DNA of 64,000 nucleotides from Oopsacas minuta (taxonomy: Eukaryota; Porifera; Hexactinellida; Lyssacinosida; Leucopsacidae), in contig JAKMXF010000326.1 in assembly GCA_024704765.1 (NCBI GenBank), positions 186,001 through 250,000 on the forward strand, read 5' to 3'. The notes beneath the pieces are model-generated. The model made no database searches. It was given only the letters and a program-made list of their open reading frames with translations, and was not told the origin of the DNA. The translations under genes and the position numbers were made by a program. Below, in pieces: positions 36,190 to 47,906 of the stretch. Position 1 is the first letter of the stretch. Each line of letters opens with the position of its first letter.

Positions 36190-39100
36190 ACATACTATCC
36201 GTCTCGAGCGTCAACGAACACGATTAGAAAACGAGAACACAACAGAGCGGGCCGCCAGCCTAAAATGCCAGCTAGTAAGCCAAAATGTTCATTTTTGACA
36301 GCAAGAGCCTACTAACCGGCTTCCCGCCGAAAGCGTCAGTTAGAGTACGAAGTAGCTCAGGATGAAATTGAGAACAAGGGAGGAAGGAATTGCCCTACAG
36401 AGCTATCAGAGAGATTGCAAAGCCAGATTGAAAGGTAAAACGAAAATAATGTCCTAAAATCTGCGAGTTCTTATCTTGGGTCGGAAATTCTCGCTAATGT
36501 AATAGATGAATACTCAGCAGGCCTCATCAATTTTCTGTTCCCATGGTGGGGCAAATTTAGGGAGAACGAGGGAGAATGTGAAACTCTTCAGTAACATTAA
36601 AAGTGTTTCTAATTTTCACTGAGTTGTGGACAGGGATAGGTTGTTCTTCCTCCTTTAGCTCCATACCTTAGATGTTTAGACATCTACTGACTACTAATGA
36701 CAGTCAAGGGAAAGAGTTCAGACAACATATAAGAGCTTACAACTCGGCTCTTGCTTTTGCTTAAATCGGTGTAAACCTTGATAAAAAACTAGCTAACGCT
36801 AAACTTGGAGTTTACACTTTCCGTATTCAAGGATTTGTCCACCATTGTTCGGATAACTCAAACTCCGAGATGGCGAGGCGCCATCCTTTGCCCAAATATA
36901 TATTCATCAAGGAACATGTGATGGAAACTAGAGAACCGTCAGCAACATCTCTTTTAGAATTGAGAGAACTCCTAAATATGTTCCATTAGATCAGCGCTTA
37001 TTTCTCATATCTCAATCAAGGCACAGGTAGGATGAAATAAAATGGAGCCAGTGACGTAAGATGATTATCAGAGCTGATGATGTTCCAGATCCTAGCCGAT
37101 ATAATGCTCCTACTGTCCCGAGATTGCTGTCATAATGCCTAGAGACGGGTATACAAAGGGAGTAGCTACCAGAGACATAGTACTCCATGCATGTACAGGG
37201 GTTTGCAACGTATCACCGAGTGAAACTGTGCTTATGATTCTTTGTCACCTTCAGGAGATAATGGGTGGCACTTGAAAATACCTCACAGGCGAGGAGATGG
37301 ATATGTAACTCCCAAGGAGTTCTACTCTTATGGCATTATGGTTAGAGGAGAAGTAAACTATCTACTACTCTATGGTAGGCTCTACCATAGGCACCAGGCC
37401 TCAATTTGGTCAGGGTGGGTTAAATACATGTAAACCCCAAATATGTATTTAGCGAATTTGGATACAATTTATTGTGTTTACTAACAAATCTAATCTATAA
37501 AATAAATGATACTAACAAGTCGGAATATGCAAGAAGTTTTCTATATTTCTGGAATTGCGAAAGTTAATTTCCTCTGCTTATTTCCCTTATTAAATTTCTT
37601 CGTGGAACTTCTGCAGGAATTTCTTGAGAATTTCTTTATGAATATGACTGATCATAAGAGCACGCATTCGATCGTGACCCATTATTGTCCTCAAAACTGT
37701 TTTAGTCTATTAAATGTAGAAAAAGTTCACTCACATTCAACTGATGTTACCGACATTGTTTAATAGGATTCGGAGTAAAATAGATATCTGAGGACACCAT
37801 GCCACACTGTTATCCTTTAAAAGTAGTACTCTATTCATATTCGATAAACACTTGCCACATGACCTCAATAGATAATGTTAATAAAAATACAGCACTTACA
37901 TTTAGAAAACACATGTCTGGGGATAAATGTAAGTAGGGTAAATGACAAAGTGACAACCAATATTTATCTCGACAATGAGCAAATCAGAGTGGGTAAAACC
38001 AACCCAAAAAACGTCAGGGTGGGTCAAGGCAATGAAAAGCTCCCAGTGCCAGAAATACTACTTTCTCAAATTCTCAAATAAAATTGTGTTGGATACATCA
38101 TCATATGAATGGAAAGAAAGGAAAAGGGACATGGTACCATAATTGGCCGAGTATATTCTGCCATCCGAGTGAAGGGAAACGTTTTTACCTGAGAATACTC
38201 CTACACCATGTAACTGGATGTCGCAGTTACAAGGATATCCGAACGCCCCCTGATTGTACTATTTACAATACCTATAAGAAGCAGCACGTAGGCGATGTGA
38301 TTTAGAAGATGACAAAGAGTGTGACGAGTGTCTGACAGAAGCTGCTTCATCTTCAATGCGATCAGAATTACGTCAACTCTTTGTCACATTACATATATTT
38401 AACGAACCAACCGACCCATTTGTTTTATGGAATAATCATAGGCGTCATTGGCTGAAAATTTTATTTCCAGAGCTAGAATTATTTACCTTAACATTGAATT
38501 GGATGAACATATCTTCAACAGAACGTTGTTAGACGTTGAGTATCGGCTTGCAATGCAGGGAAAGTCTCTGTGTGACTTAGAGGGATGCCGCTCACCTTAC
38601 ATGATAGTAGTCCACATAATCAACCCATTAGAGTTTGAGCTATCTTTATTGATGGATCAGGCGGTATTGGAAAGGCATTCTATACAACATTCTATTAGCT
38701 AAAGTGCGGTCAGAAGGTCATATCGCATTAGCAATGGCTTGAAGAGACATAGCAGCCATTCTGCTTACTGGCGGAAGGATAGTTCAATCTAGATTGAAGG
38801 TACCGATCCCCTCGAATGGCTATCAGTTGATAACATGCCCAAACAGAGCGCACTAGCAGAACTGATGCACAGAGCAAATCTATTATTCTGGAATTAAGTT
38901 CCAATGGTACACAGAAATGCTGCTGAGTGTATAGATCTTAGTCTGAAAGATAATTGTCCCTGTGAGCCACAATTTGGAGGAAAGGGGACCCCATTTGCAG
39001 GTGATTTCTGCAAGATTCTGCTTGTAATTCGACATAGTACCAGTACGCAGGCAATATCAGCCTGTATCAATAAACCACCACTTTGACACAATGTAAAAGT

Positions 39101-39850
39101 GATGAAGTTGATCACAAACATGCGCCTACAGAATTTAGAGCAGCAGAACTCAGTAGAAGTAAGTAATTCCTTAGACTTCTAAATCCGAGAAGGAGAAAGC
39201 ACTTAACCTGAGACTGACTCTACATGATTCACTTAGAAGAAAAGTATGTAGTACGCGGTGAAACAATTAGAGACTTGGCCGCTAATATTTATGGTGATAT
39301 CAAGGAAAAAATATAATGATCGTGATTATATTACTTCACATATTATGATTTCTCTTAAATCGAAACAACTGAATACATCAACGATTATGTTATGAACCAA
39401 CTCCCTGGAGATACACATGGATTTTTGAGTATGGACTCAGTAGGACAGGCTCAGGCAGCTTTATATCCAACCGAATTCCTAACTTCTATTACACATCTAG
39501 CTTGCCTCCGCAACGACTTAACCTTAAGGTGAATTCTTCTATAATACTACTGCATAGTCTCGACCTTAAGCAAGGCAGGTGCAAAGGTTCTCGCTTGATT
39601 GTGAGAGCATTCTTAAATCATGTCATTGACGCAGAAAACGCCACATGCGCATATCGATGTAAGCGAGTGTTTATCCATCGCATAATGATGATGCCTTCCG
39701 AGAAATTCCTTGTGTTCTCAAATGGAAGCAATTCTCTATTCGCTCTGCCTTCTGTATCACCATCAAGAAATGGTAGGGTCAGAGTTTGGAGTCTGTAGGA
39801 ATATTCTACCATCTCTTGGTGCTACTTTCAGTCACGGGGAAATATACATA
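36190..39850 (+). pseudogene. Helitron 3 remnant, Rep core missing and helicase pieces out of order
   Basis: Three blocks in plus orientation. (1) 36200-37433 is the N-terminal region: ERQRTRLENENTTERAA near 36210, an RKRQLEYEVAQDEIEN stretch near 36340, ALAFASIGVNLDKKLANAKL-like phrase near 36750-36810, and KEFYSYGIMVRGEVNYLLLY at 37313-37372. (2) 37875-38085 resembles a helicase C-terminal piece (NEQIRVG... EKLPVPEILL). (3) 38086-39800 is the helicase body: EGKRFYLRILLHHVTGC at 38170-38225, a Walker A relic FIDGSGGIGKAF near 38650-38685, ITNMRLQNLEQQNS near 39112-39155, and LPGDTHGF / YPTEFLTSITHLACLRNDLT at 39400-39530. The HUH nuclease segment expected after block 1 is absent. GIGKA in place of GTGKT and many stops show inactivity. 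Confidence 0.8.
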
Positions 39851-41194
39851 CAGTGTACATAATGATAATGCACTCTAATACAAAGATATATATTATAGAA
39901 ATGTGTTATTAATAAGTAATAATTCATTTGCTTACATTTCCCCCCCTTTAGTTTAATACATTCTATTATGTGTTCTGGCATTCCTCTATACATTTGCCCC
40001 AAAATATCTGGTTGGATTGGCGACCAAGTAAATTTTCAGTTCTTGATCAGCATCTCTGTATTTGCTGAAGGTGCCATTGCATCTACCTCAGCTTGGAGAA
40101 TTGACGAGAGTTTCCCTGTTGGATTTAAATCCGGAGAGTTTCCAGGCCAAATACCCATCGCGCAAAAGCTTTCAGGTTGTTCCTGCAACATTCTTGGGTT
40201 ATTTTTGTGTGTTGCGGAGGAGCACCATCCTGTTAAAAGATGGATTTGGACATCTCAGTCAGCATTGCTTTGCTCAAAAAAATTACTAGTTTACGGTCTC
40301 TTCGCATTACAGAAGGAGGGAACTCTTCAAAATCCCTTCTACATAGTATTCTGCTGTTATGATTTGTCCTTTGGGAACAATATGTAATTCTGAGAGTGCA
40401 CGATATGACATCACGCCCCACAAGTGAATTTGATCGGAAATTTTACTTTCTTGACTGGGGTAATTTGTGACGAATATTTAGCCCAGATTCGATCGTTTTA
40501 TCGATTCCGAGGGTGAAAAATTTCAAATGTAGATTCATCAGAAAATAGTACACGTTTCCAGTCGTCAACTGTCTAATTTCTCCGTTCTTTACAGAAAAGC
40601 AGCCTGGCCGCAAGCTGTTTTTCGGTCAGTAGCAGGTGTCGTTGTCGTTTTAGGGTTTAACGTGAAGGGTCTTCTTCAAATATTTATGAACAGTACCATG
40701 AGTGATAGGAAATCCACTAGCAGTTGTTCTCTTGGCTAGTTTTCGAGTGGATTGGTCCCTTTTGCATATTAATTAGCCAAAATGATCTTCACAACTCTAG
40801 GGATGGATGATTTCGGTCCACGACCCGCTTTATTCTGAAGGGATTCCTCTTTCTTATACCGACTCTATCAGCGTCTGATTGAGCTAATATCTGCACCTAT
40901 TACCTTAGCTCACTTTGTTTTCGTAAATCCTGCTTCTAAAATCCCAATAGCTCGGTTTCGAGAAGATAGAAGATGTTTTTGACCATATATGATAGACTAA
41001 TTTTCCAGAATAATGAAAAGTTAAACTTTCGCATAATAAAGGCACGAGTTATATGAACTATTATTAAAGATTATGAGCATTGATTGCTAACAAGAACGAG
41101 AATAAAATACATTCACCTAGATTAAATAATACTAGAATATATATAAAGGGTATATAAGAATTAAAATATAGCGGATCAATCATTATACACTCTG
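39851..41194 (-). mobile_element. Tc1-like element, 1344 bp, decayed
   Basis: Left CAGTGTACATAATGAT and complemented right CAGAGTGTATAATGATTGA are imperfect inverted repeats, with TA at 39849-39850 and 41195-41196. A Tc1-type transposase lies between on the minus strand. Divergence between the two ends and many frame breaks show an old insertion. Confidence 0.75.
39940..41000 (-). pseudogene. Tc1-like transposase, inactive (third catalytic residue lost)
   Basis: Minus-strand pieces include WGVMSYRALSELHIVPKGQ near 40370-40420, QDGAPP near 40215-40235, and SPDLNPTGKLSSI near 40090-40135. QDGAPP carries the second catalytic Asp. In Tc1 transposases the last block reads SPDLNPIE, with the catalytic Glu; here it reads NPTG, so the Glu is missing. 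N-terminal helix-turn-helix pieces are faint at 40600-41000. Multiple stops and shifts. Plus-strand frames at 39968-40387 and 40062-40289 are shadows of this gene. Confidence 0.78.
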
Positions 41195-41607
41195 TAGCAT
41201 TGACTAGGGTACAGAACCCTAGAGGTTTAAAGCCGATGGTATGTGGGTGTAGCTACTCCACATCCGGAGATGTATGGGCTAGAAAAGTGTGTTATAGAGG
41301 GGTATTCTAAAACTAGCACAGAGTATTGGCCTAAATTGTAATGAAATATTATCTGCTAGAATAAATGAAACCCACCTTACAAATAGCAGCACAAGAATAT
41401 TATGTACCCCTGAATATAAGGTTGTCAAGGATATTTGGTCACAATATTAACTTATAACCAGTAATAGGTAACGGTAATTGCGTATGCCGAGCCTTCTTTC
41501 ATATTATTATAGGTACAGAAACATTGTATAACCAACAGTAAACTTAATACAGATGTCGGCAATTACATTTGAGCAGGAATTCTATGATCAAAATATATGT
41601 TTCGTAT
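41195..41607. other. Spacer inside AK7 intron
   Basis: No coding or repeat signal supported. Confidence 0.4.
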
Positions 41608-42282
41608 CAGGGGCGTCGGAATCTGGTATTTCATGGGAGATTTAATGATATGAATGCATGAATAATAACACTCAATTTAGTAATCTAGATAGTCTAAATT
41701 AGAGCTTTGGCAATGTTCCAAACATCCCTTCACGGTGTACAGTATTTATGGACATTTGTAATTATTGAAAATATAAACTGTAGTATATTCATTGTTTATG
41801 TACTACTAGTGTAGTTTGTAATCAGCAGCCATCAAACAAATGGAAAATTACTTTTTAACAAGCTTTGTTGTTAGTAGTAAACTATTACTATATATGTCAG
41901 GTGCCAATATACAACTAGATAATATGAAGATATAACTCCAGCAGGCTTCAACCAATGACTGGATGTGTGAGATTTCTGTTAAAAATCTTCCCAACTGGCA
42001 ACAACATCATAATATGAAAATAACAATAAACAAACTACGAAGGGGGAGATAATACTCTCAAGGGGATAACCCACCATCGTAGTTGGTTCATAATTATTTT
42101 CAAACAAGTATCGATAATGCCGATCCGGGTGTAAATTATTGTACATTATATCCCTCCTAAATTGGCAGAATGTTCTAATAAATTCGATTGAAATTTAATA
42201 CTCATAATAATAGGGGGATTATCCCCTCTGTCAAAATCATGGGAAATGAGCACCCCCATCCCCCCCACTTCCGACCCCCCTG
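41608..42282. mobile_element. hAT-type MITE, about 675 bp
   Basis: Left CAGGGGCGTCGGAATCTGG and complemented right CAGGGGGGTCGGAAGTGGG are inverted ends of hAT character, similar in their first bases to the autonomous hAT at 13942. Flanks are TTTCGTAT and GGTGGTAT, matching at 5 of 8 positions, so a diverged 8-bp duplication is possible but not secure. No transposase domain inside. Confidence 0.6.
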
Positions 42283-42704
42283 GGTGGTATCAAGTTCCCA
42301 GCTTATCGCAATTTATAGGGTTATTAGATTCATTCGCATCTATTATTCTCAAATTAGGCCTTAAGGGATTGAAGAACCATATAAAAAACCGGCACTGCGT
42401 CCCAATACGTCTATCATGTTTAGAAAAATATGGGCGCATGGATATAGGGGATCAAACATTCATTTTAGTTATTGGAATTTACGTGAAGATTTCGTAATAG
42501 TTTTCTCCCGAAGTTGAAAGTATTCGGTTAAATATAATAGTATTATAGTAATGCAAATAACGTTTTCATGCACCATGGATAATAATCGAAATGATAACAA
42601 TAGTTTCCCCATTATTCTATCACTCCTAAGCATATTCATAAGTTAACAACACGATTAGTATTCATCAATACTATGAAAAAGCAATTAAACTGTGTTTATG
42701 TATG
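42283..42704. other. Spacer inside AK7 intron
   Basis: AT-rich, with short frames only (42246-42497 overlaps the MITE end). Nothing recognised. Confidence 0.4.
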
Positions 42705-42881
42705 TATATATATGTTATGGGCAGTATGAGAAATTGGGCATTATGCATAATGCACAAGCAATATGCATAATGCTACTTTCTTAGTCAATATGCATAATGT
42801 CCAAGCAATATGCATAATGCTACTCTTGTTGAACAATATGCATAATGCCCAATTTCTCATACTGCCCATAACATATATATA
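42705..42881. mobile_element. Palindromic MITE with internal TATGCATAATG repeats
   Basis: The outer 45 bp on each side are inverted copies with only minor differences: ATATATATGTTATGGGCAGT on the left and ACTGCCCATAACATATATAT on the right, with CATTATGCATA inside. Between them the phrase CAATATGCATAATG occurs four times in direct order (42759, 42786, 42806 and 42834). It resembles a short hairpin-forming MITE whose centre is made of tandem copies of its own inner terminus. No coding capacity, no certain target duplication. Confidence 0.8.
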
Positions 42882-42893
42882 TGTTTGTATTTC

Positions 42894-43105
42894 CAGAATT
42901 GATTGAAGAAACTGGAGGACAACTAGGGAAAGTTTTTTGTATTCAGGGGTATTTTAGGCCTGGTTCGGACAAGTTCGAGTCTTGGAAGAAAATTCACACT
43001 TATGACGAAATTATGACATCGTTGTCACCTTTTGGATTTTCGAAAGATCGCATTATTAACCCTGCAGCCAATACACATGATAGAAGATTGAAATTTGAAT
43101 CATAG
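42894..43105 (+). CDS. Exon-like open stretch of unknown identity
   Basis: Begins directly after TTTGTATTTCCAG, a good splice acceptor context next to the MITE's right end, and stays open for about 70 codons. It ends at TCATAGGTACGC, which can be read either as a TAG stop or as an exon end before a GTACGC donor. The peptide (ELIEETGGQLGKVFC, later RPGSDKFESWKKI) has a natural-looking composition but I do not recognise it. It is antisense to the AK7 intron. It may be an exon of another gene together with 44819-44953, or a decayed transposon piece. Confidence 0.3.
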
Positions 43106-43189
43106 GTACGCCGCAATGTGACAAATGTCCAGATGTCATGATTCTGACGAAAAGCTAACTCATCATTGGATTCTTACGTCATGATGACA

Positions 43190-43340
43190 ATATCACAAAA
43201 ATCAAAATTATCCAAATTTTGCAAGATTCTGAATTTCTGAATACCTGATGAGGCATAAAGGATACAGATTACTAACCAAAAGCCACTTAGTAACTCCGAT
43301 ATTACCTCAGAAGGACATTTAATGGAATTGGATGGACCAT
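43190..43340. repeat. Diverged repeat shared with 63550-63670
   Basis: Read on the minus strand, this stretch aligns with the region just upstream of the THAP start at 63.57 kb. Shared phrases include GGTTAGTA, ATGCCTCA, GGTATT, GAAATTC and TGCAAAA in the same order and spacing. Identity is roughly 70% by eye. Confidence 0.55.
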
Positions 43341-43898
43341 GGATAATACAAAATGAAAATTTATGTAAAAGATTCCTAGGCACATATTGCCGAGTATAAC
43401 ACCCGGCGTAGCGACCTAAATTATCTAGAAATTTAGCTAGTTAATACTTAAGCTAATATGAGGTACTAAGCTTTCGTGCAGTGACCTAGCAAGCGAAGCG
43501 CGCTAGTAAGTAACAATCCAGTTCCTAACCTAATAATAATTGCATGGAAAATTTTTCAAATATATATTATACTAGAATTGATATATCTCTATGATTTCAC
43601 GTATTAAGATCTGATGAAACTACTTTGAGTGCAATTTAAGTATAAGACTGTTCTATAAAGCCACCCTCGTGCCAGCGTGAATTACTTAGCAAAAATGGCA
43701 AATATGAATGAGAGGACGCATAACCTAGGAAACGATTAGAATTTAACACATATATGATCCCCTGGGGGATAAAATATGCTCATATACCAAAAGCTTTGAA
43801 GGAATTGAAGACCCGTGTATAATAGACAACTACCACTAACTGCGAGAATTTGCAAAGATGTTAATGTCGAATTGTTTAGATTATAACATATAGCTAAC

Positions 43899-44273
43899 CT
43901 TCTACCATACTTTGGGGGAGAGAAATAAGCCTGTGTCTTAAAAACTCTTCTGTCGAATCAAGCTGAATGATATAATTAGGAAGTATACCTTGTTCTTTGT
44001 GAATAAATTCTACTTCAAATGTATCTTGCATTTGAGAAGTATTTCCAAAGAGTTCTTGTGATTGTTTGAGAGTCTTAGGAAATCCGTCCAAAATGTAACC
44101 TTGATTCTGACAGGGCTTGGAATTTAATTTTGATTTAACAAAGTCAATGATAAAATTATCAGAATAACGGCCAGAATTATTGTTGGAATTTTCTTTCAAT
44201 GATTCAAGGAGATCTTTAGCCTGCTCTGCACGTGTTTCATAATCTTCTCCAACATCAGTTACACTAAGAAAAT
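43899..44273 (-). CDS. AK7: Adenylate kinase 7, internal exon (NMP-binding region)
   Basis: Exon of 375 bp between the acceptor TTTTCTTAG (44274-44282) and the donor GTTAGC at 43898. The joint with the last exon preserves phase. It contains the acidic LLESLKEN segment, GRYSDNFIIDFVKSKL, and QNQGYILDGFPKT near 44075-44110. The last is the conserved 'GFILDGFPKT' box of adenylate kinases that contacts AMP. ENGILPNYII-like residues follow, with RLISLPQSMVEG at the end. The spacing and the absence of a bacterial-type start mark it as an AK7 internal exon. The exon carrying the ATP-binding P-loop should lie upstream (higher coordinates) and was not found. Confidence 0.87.
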
Positions 44274-44818
44274 ATGAAGAGCAAAACAATTTACAAACTA
44301 ATCAAGTGTCCTAACACCACATTATTCAACTACAGTCAGGGTTGCCTATTATGAACATCCCCAGATAAAAACTAAGCCATGGGCTCCCAATAAAACCTTC
44401 CAAGGGATTAGCATTACATATTTCAATGAATATTAAGCCTCAATATTATAAGTAAAAGTATTAGCCGAGTCGGTAATCACAATAAGCGACCCTGATTGTA
44501 TGGGGATAGGCCAAAATAGCGGCATTATGAACAAGCAAACATGTCCATGTTTGAATATGGGCAGCCATAATATAGAAGCCAAGTTTATGTAATTAGAGTG
44601 GGATATGGACCCGACAGGTTTAATATGAGACAACGTTTTTGTGAAACTCACATAGAAGCACGAGTAATATCGCAAAATGGACCCCAGTTCTGATTTTGAT
44701 TTCTAAAATCTAGCGCAAATAGGCCGTTTCCACCATTAAGTTCTTAAATAATTCCATGATCATGTTTAGGGCTTGTACTTACTAAATATACAACTAATTT
44801 ATGATTCTAATCATCCAG

Positions 44819-44953
44819 GGCAATTTGATTCCTCTTCTAACATTTTCATGCAATGCACAAGCTCGCTGTCATGTTGGAGATCATAATCCATTTAGAGTTT
44901 GGCAAAAGTTGAAGACTGAACAATATGGCAAAAATGTTCTATCGAAACAGATA
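44819..44953 (+). CDS. Exon-like open stretch of unknown identity
   Basis: Flanked by the acceptor ATCATCCAG and the donor GTGAGTCTC, with one open frame of 45 codons. The peptide contains LLTFSCNAQARCHVGDHNP and then FRVWQKLKTEQYG. The Cys/His content and the natural composition suggest a real exon, possibly with a zinc-binding element. I cannot name the family. Plus strand, antisense to AK7. Confidence 0.35.
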
Positions 44954-45560
44954 ATAGTGAGTCTCAATTTTAGATGAAAGTGAAGAAGTACTAAGTATAT
45001 ATAAGAACTTTTTGTATAATGAATTATATGGGTTCAGTAAATTGCGTGTATTTGATTTCACTTAATTGAATGTTACGTAATTTACCAAATATGTACATCA
45101 ATCATGATGAAACAATAGTTTCATGAAGATAATTTTAGAGACGGGTTCTGGGAGATACAGTGTATGTATCCATAAGCTCGGGTTTGAGCAATATTAGTTG
45201 ACATATTTAAGCCAATAAGTGTTTGAATAGAATTAGAAAACAATCTGATATCGCCTTGAACAGAGAACATGGATGAAACCGGAAATTTCGTAATACAGGA
45301 ATCACAACTAACATGTTTTCATAGTACAATGAATGGCGAGTAGATGTCTATATTTCGAATATATCCCCAAACATGTTAACTATTTAAGATATGCCCATAA
45401 AAGTATAACCAACACATATAAATATGGTAATCGTGTACGCACTTGTCTTCTCAAAACTTTGCTATGTCATCATCTGACTAAGTAATAACCCTTTTTCATG
45501 TTTAGGAGTCGATTTCGAAGCTGTTTCAAGCCTGTAGTATGTAAGTTAGCCAGATCTTCG

Positions 45561-45580
45561 ATATATATATATATATATAT
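45561..45580. repeat. (AT)10 microsatellite
   Basis: Ten AT units followed by GATATCATGATATCATG, itself a tandem palindrome. Confidence 0.9.
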
Positions 45581-47906
45581 GATATCATGATATCATGTAG
45601 TTCTTCCAAATAAGTGGAATTTTGGTGAAGTATGATACATTCCTCTGTTGTTGTGCAAATGTAGAGGAACAGATTTTAGCCATATCTTAAACAATTGCTA
45701 CTGCCTATTCATCAATAATACAGACTAATTAACCGTTCAAGTTAGATGTCCCAACTGTATTATCATGAATAGGAAACAGCCTATTGCGGATACACTAGTT
45801 ATACGAGTAGATGTCTATCATTAATATTTTTCAGATAAGGCCAGAATCAGTTAATGAACATTTGCATAACAACAAAGGATTGTATCTGCATTCAATCTAA
45901 TTCCAGATTTTTGAAACAACTACATGACATTATGATATCCAAAAATATCGAAGATTTAACTTACTTTTTACAATGATAAAACAGCCTCGAAAATGAAATC
46001 CAAAACTGCTTATGACTTAGTCAGATGATAACAAAGCGCATACGAAGTTCCATATAGATGTGTGATGGTGATAAATTTATGTGGCAGGTCTTAAATAGTT
46101 CACCTATCTGGACCATATAAGGTTTGGAAAATATCGATATCGGTTAAAACCTCCGATAGGATAAAATATATCAGAAAATCCCCCGATGCTATAAATATCC
46201 GTTAGGTATTTCTAAAAATAGATCAATTCAGATGCAAGTGAGCTTTCAATTATACAATTCGTATTGCCTTCAAATTTCAATCTATCATCCACCACCGTAT
46301 ATACTTATAGTTAAGTAATACACTCCTACCTAACTTGTATTTCTTAGCTCTAGAATTATAGCTTGTATTCTTCCTAATCTTCATTGTAGCGTTAGTCATT
46401 TAAGTATAATCGCTGATATAAATGATATAAACAAATTAATATTAAAATTATTTATATCAGCTGAAAATACTTACACCATATTATCAGTTAAGCTGTGTCT
46501 GGTATCCGACCTCAGTTTACAAGCAGTTGACACGTCCAGGTGAACAAGGTGTAATACAATAATTGAAAGCCTGAAAAAGAGTAATTTGGCAAAGGAACTC
46601 AATTCAAACATGTAGGATTCAAGTATTTGACCAGGATTGGAATATATTGGAAAAATTCATCATAATGTTAGTACATCAGTGTGGCTTGAGACCCACTTCA
46701 AGCTGATGAATTAAATATGCAGAGACTAAAAGATTATTTCGAAAGCTTTCGAATTCATATACAATGTTTATTTCGGATGCTGAATTCGAGGACTCAGCAA
46801 CAGCTTTGATGGAAGATTTTCTGAAGAGATAATATATTTAGAGCACAGTTTCTCCCATATTTGTGGCATGTATATTGGAAACACTGAAAATTTCATCAAT
46901 CAGGTTAAGTTATTCAATTTCAGGCACTCGAACCGAGTGCAGCAGGTTATAAGACAATGATCTGTATAACTATTCCAATAAAATATAATTATAAACAACG
47001 ACATAATGCGACATAAAATTTCAGGTCAAAATTAAATAACAACAAAACCACAACAAAATTAGGAGCAATAATCAATTAATCGCAAGAAATTTCCGTGGGA
47101 ATCCCCATAGAAATCCTCATGGGAATCATCATGGAATCCTCACGGGGCTGTACCTAAGGGGTCCTGTTGTATGACAAAACAACTACCTTGTATAACCATA
47201 ACCTTGGATATTTCTGCTATGACAGAAAAACTACCTGTGACATTTCTACTACTTCCTGGATATGACTTACCACTTATTTACTTACCATTCCACATTTTTG
47301 TGTTACTATTACACAATATGTGTATATTTTTTTAACTATTAAGACAGTGTGGCACAGCTATCTCAAAATTGAAATTGATTTCAGAGATTTCATATAACAA
47401 TTTCGAACAGTGATTGGTTATGAATGAGTTAGAATATTTCAACTTTGTTAACTTTCTGAAAAGTAGACAGCTTCATAAGGAGCCGCAACTAAACTCGACG
47501 AAATCTGAACGACAAAATTTAAAATACGTGCATCTTTCTATCAACTAGGAAAAGACAATCAATTCTTCAAGGTAAGCCCAATATCATATATTTTTTCAGT
47601 TCTATCAAGCCAGGTAGAGTAATATACACCAAACAATGGAACCGCCTAATAGCAATAATTTCCTAATATTTGTAGAGAATTTCTAAAGAATTGTAGAGGA
47701 GGCCATGACTACCATGGTTCCTACACTATCATATCAACTCAAATAAGTCCAAATAATTCAATTAAAGTTATTTCGTTATCTATATTATTCAATCTTAAAG
47801 ACATGTCTGTTTGTTTGTCAACGTTCAAAGGTTATGGTATGCTATTTAGATTCGAAAAAATAAATATTTATCTTGTTATCAAGAATCTATATTATCAACT
47901 TGCTGT

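Larger units (their letters stand above)
31234..43898 (-). other. AK7: 12.7-kb AK7 intron filled with transposons
   Basis: Inferred from the two AK7 exons, which join in phase: the donor is GTTAGC at 43898 and the acceptor TTTTTTAG at 31234-31235. Inside are a DD37D mariner, a LINE fragment, a rearranged Helitron, a Tc1 element, a hAT-type MITE and a palindromic MITE. The two Tc1/mariner transposases and the LINE lie on the same strand as AK7, the Helitron on the opposite one. Stretches 31234-32240, 33550-35080, 35700-36190 and 43106-43898 contain nothing else I can support, apart from the repeat at 43190-43340. The fragment at 34140-34200 resembles a pogo-type end (TTTACCCTCGCTAATATGAA) without a partner. 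Confidence 0.8.
44274..47906. other. Non-coding stretch (AK7 upstream intron?) with one exon-like island
   Basis: Mostly AT-rich and silent. It includes an (AT)10 run at 45561-45580 followed by a GATATCATGATATCATG palindrome. ATTCCCATGAGGAT-like sequence near 47095-47145 recurs in inverted orientation at 53875-53910. The exon-like island at 44819-44953 is listed separately. Confidence 0.35.

Noticed and set aside
39968-40421. Plus-strand frames of 139 and 75 codons
   Set aside because: They are antisense shadows of the Tc1-like transposase, whose blocks are readable on the minus strand.
42705-42881. Possible CRISPR-like array because of evenly repeated CAATATGCATAATG
   Set aside because: Units are too short, lie between long inverted ends, and the host is a eukaryote; it is a MITE.
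43899-44289. Stand-alone short adenylate kinase (prokaryotic type or contaminant)
   Set aside because: There is no P-loop in the frame, splice sites border it, and it joins in phase to a Dpy-30-containing exon, which fits AK7.
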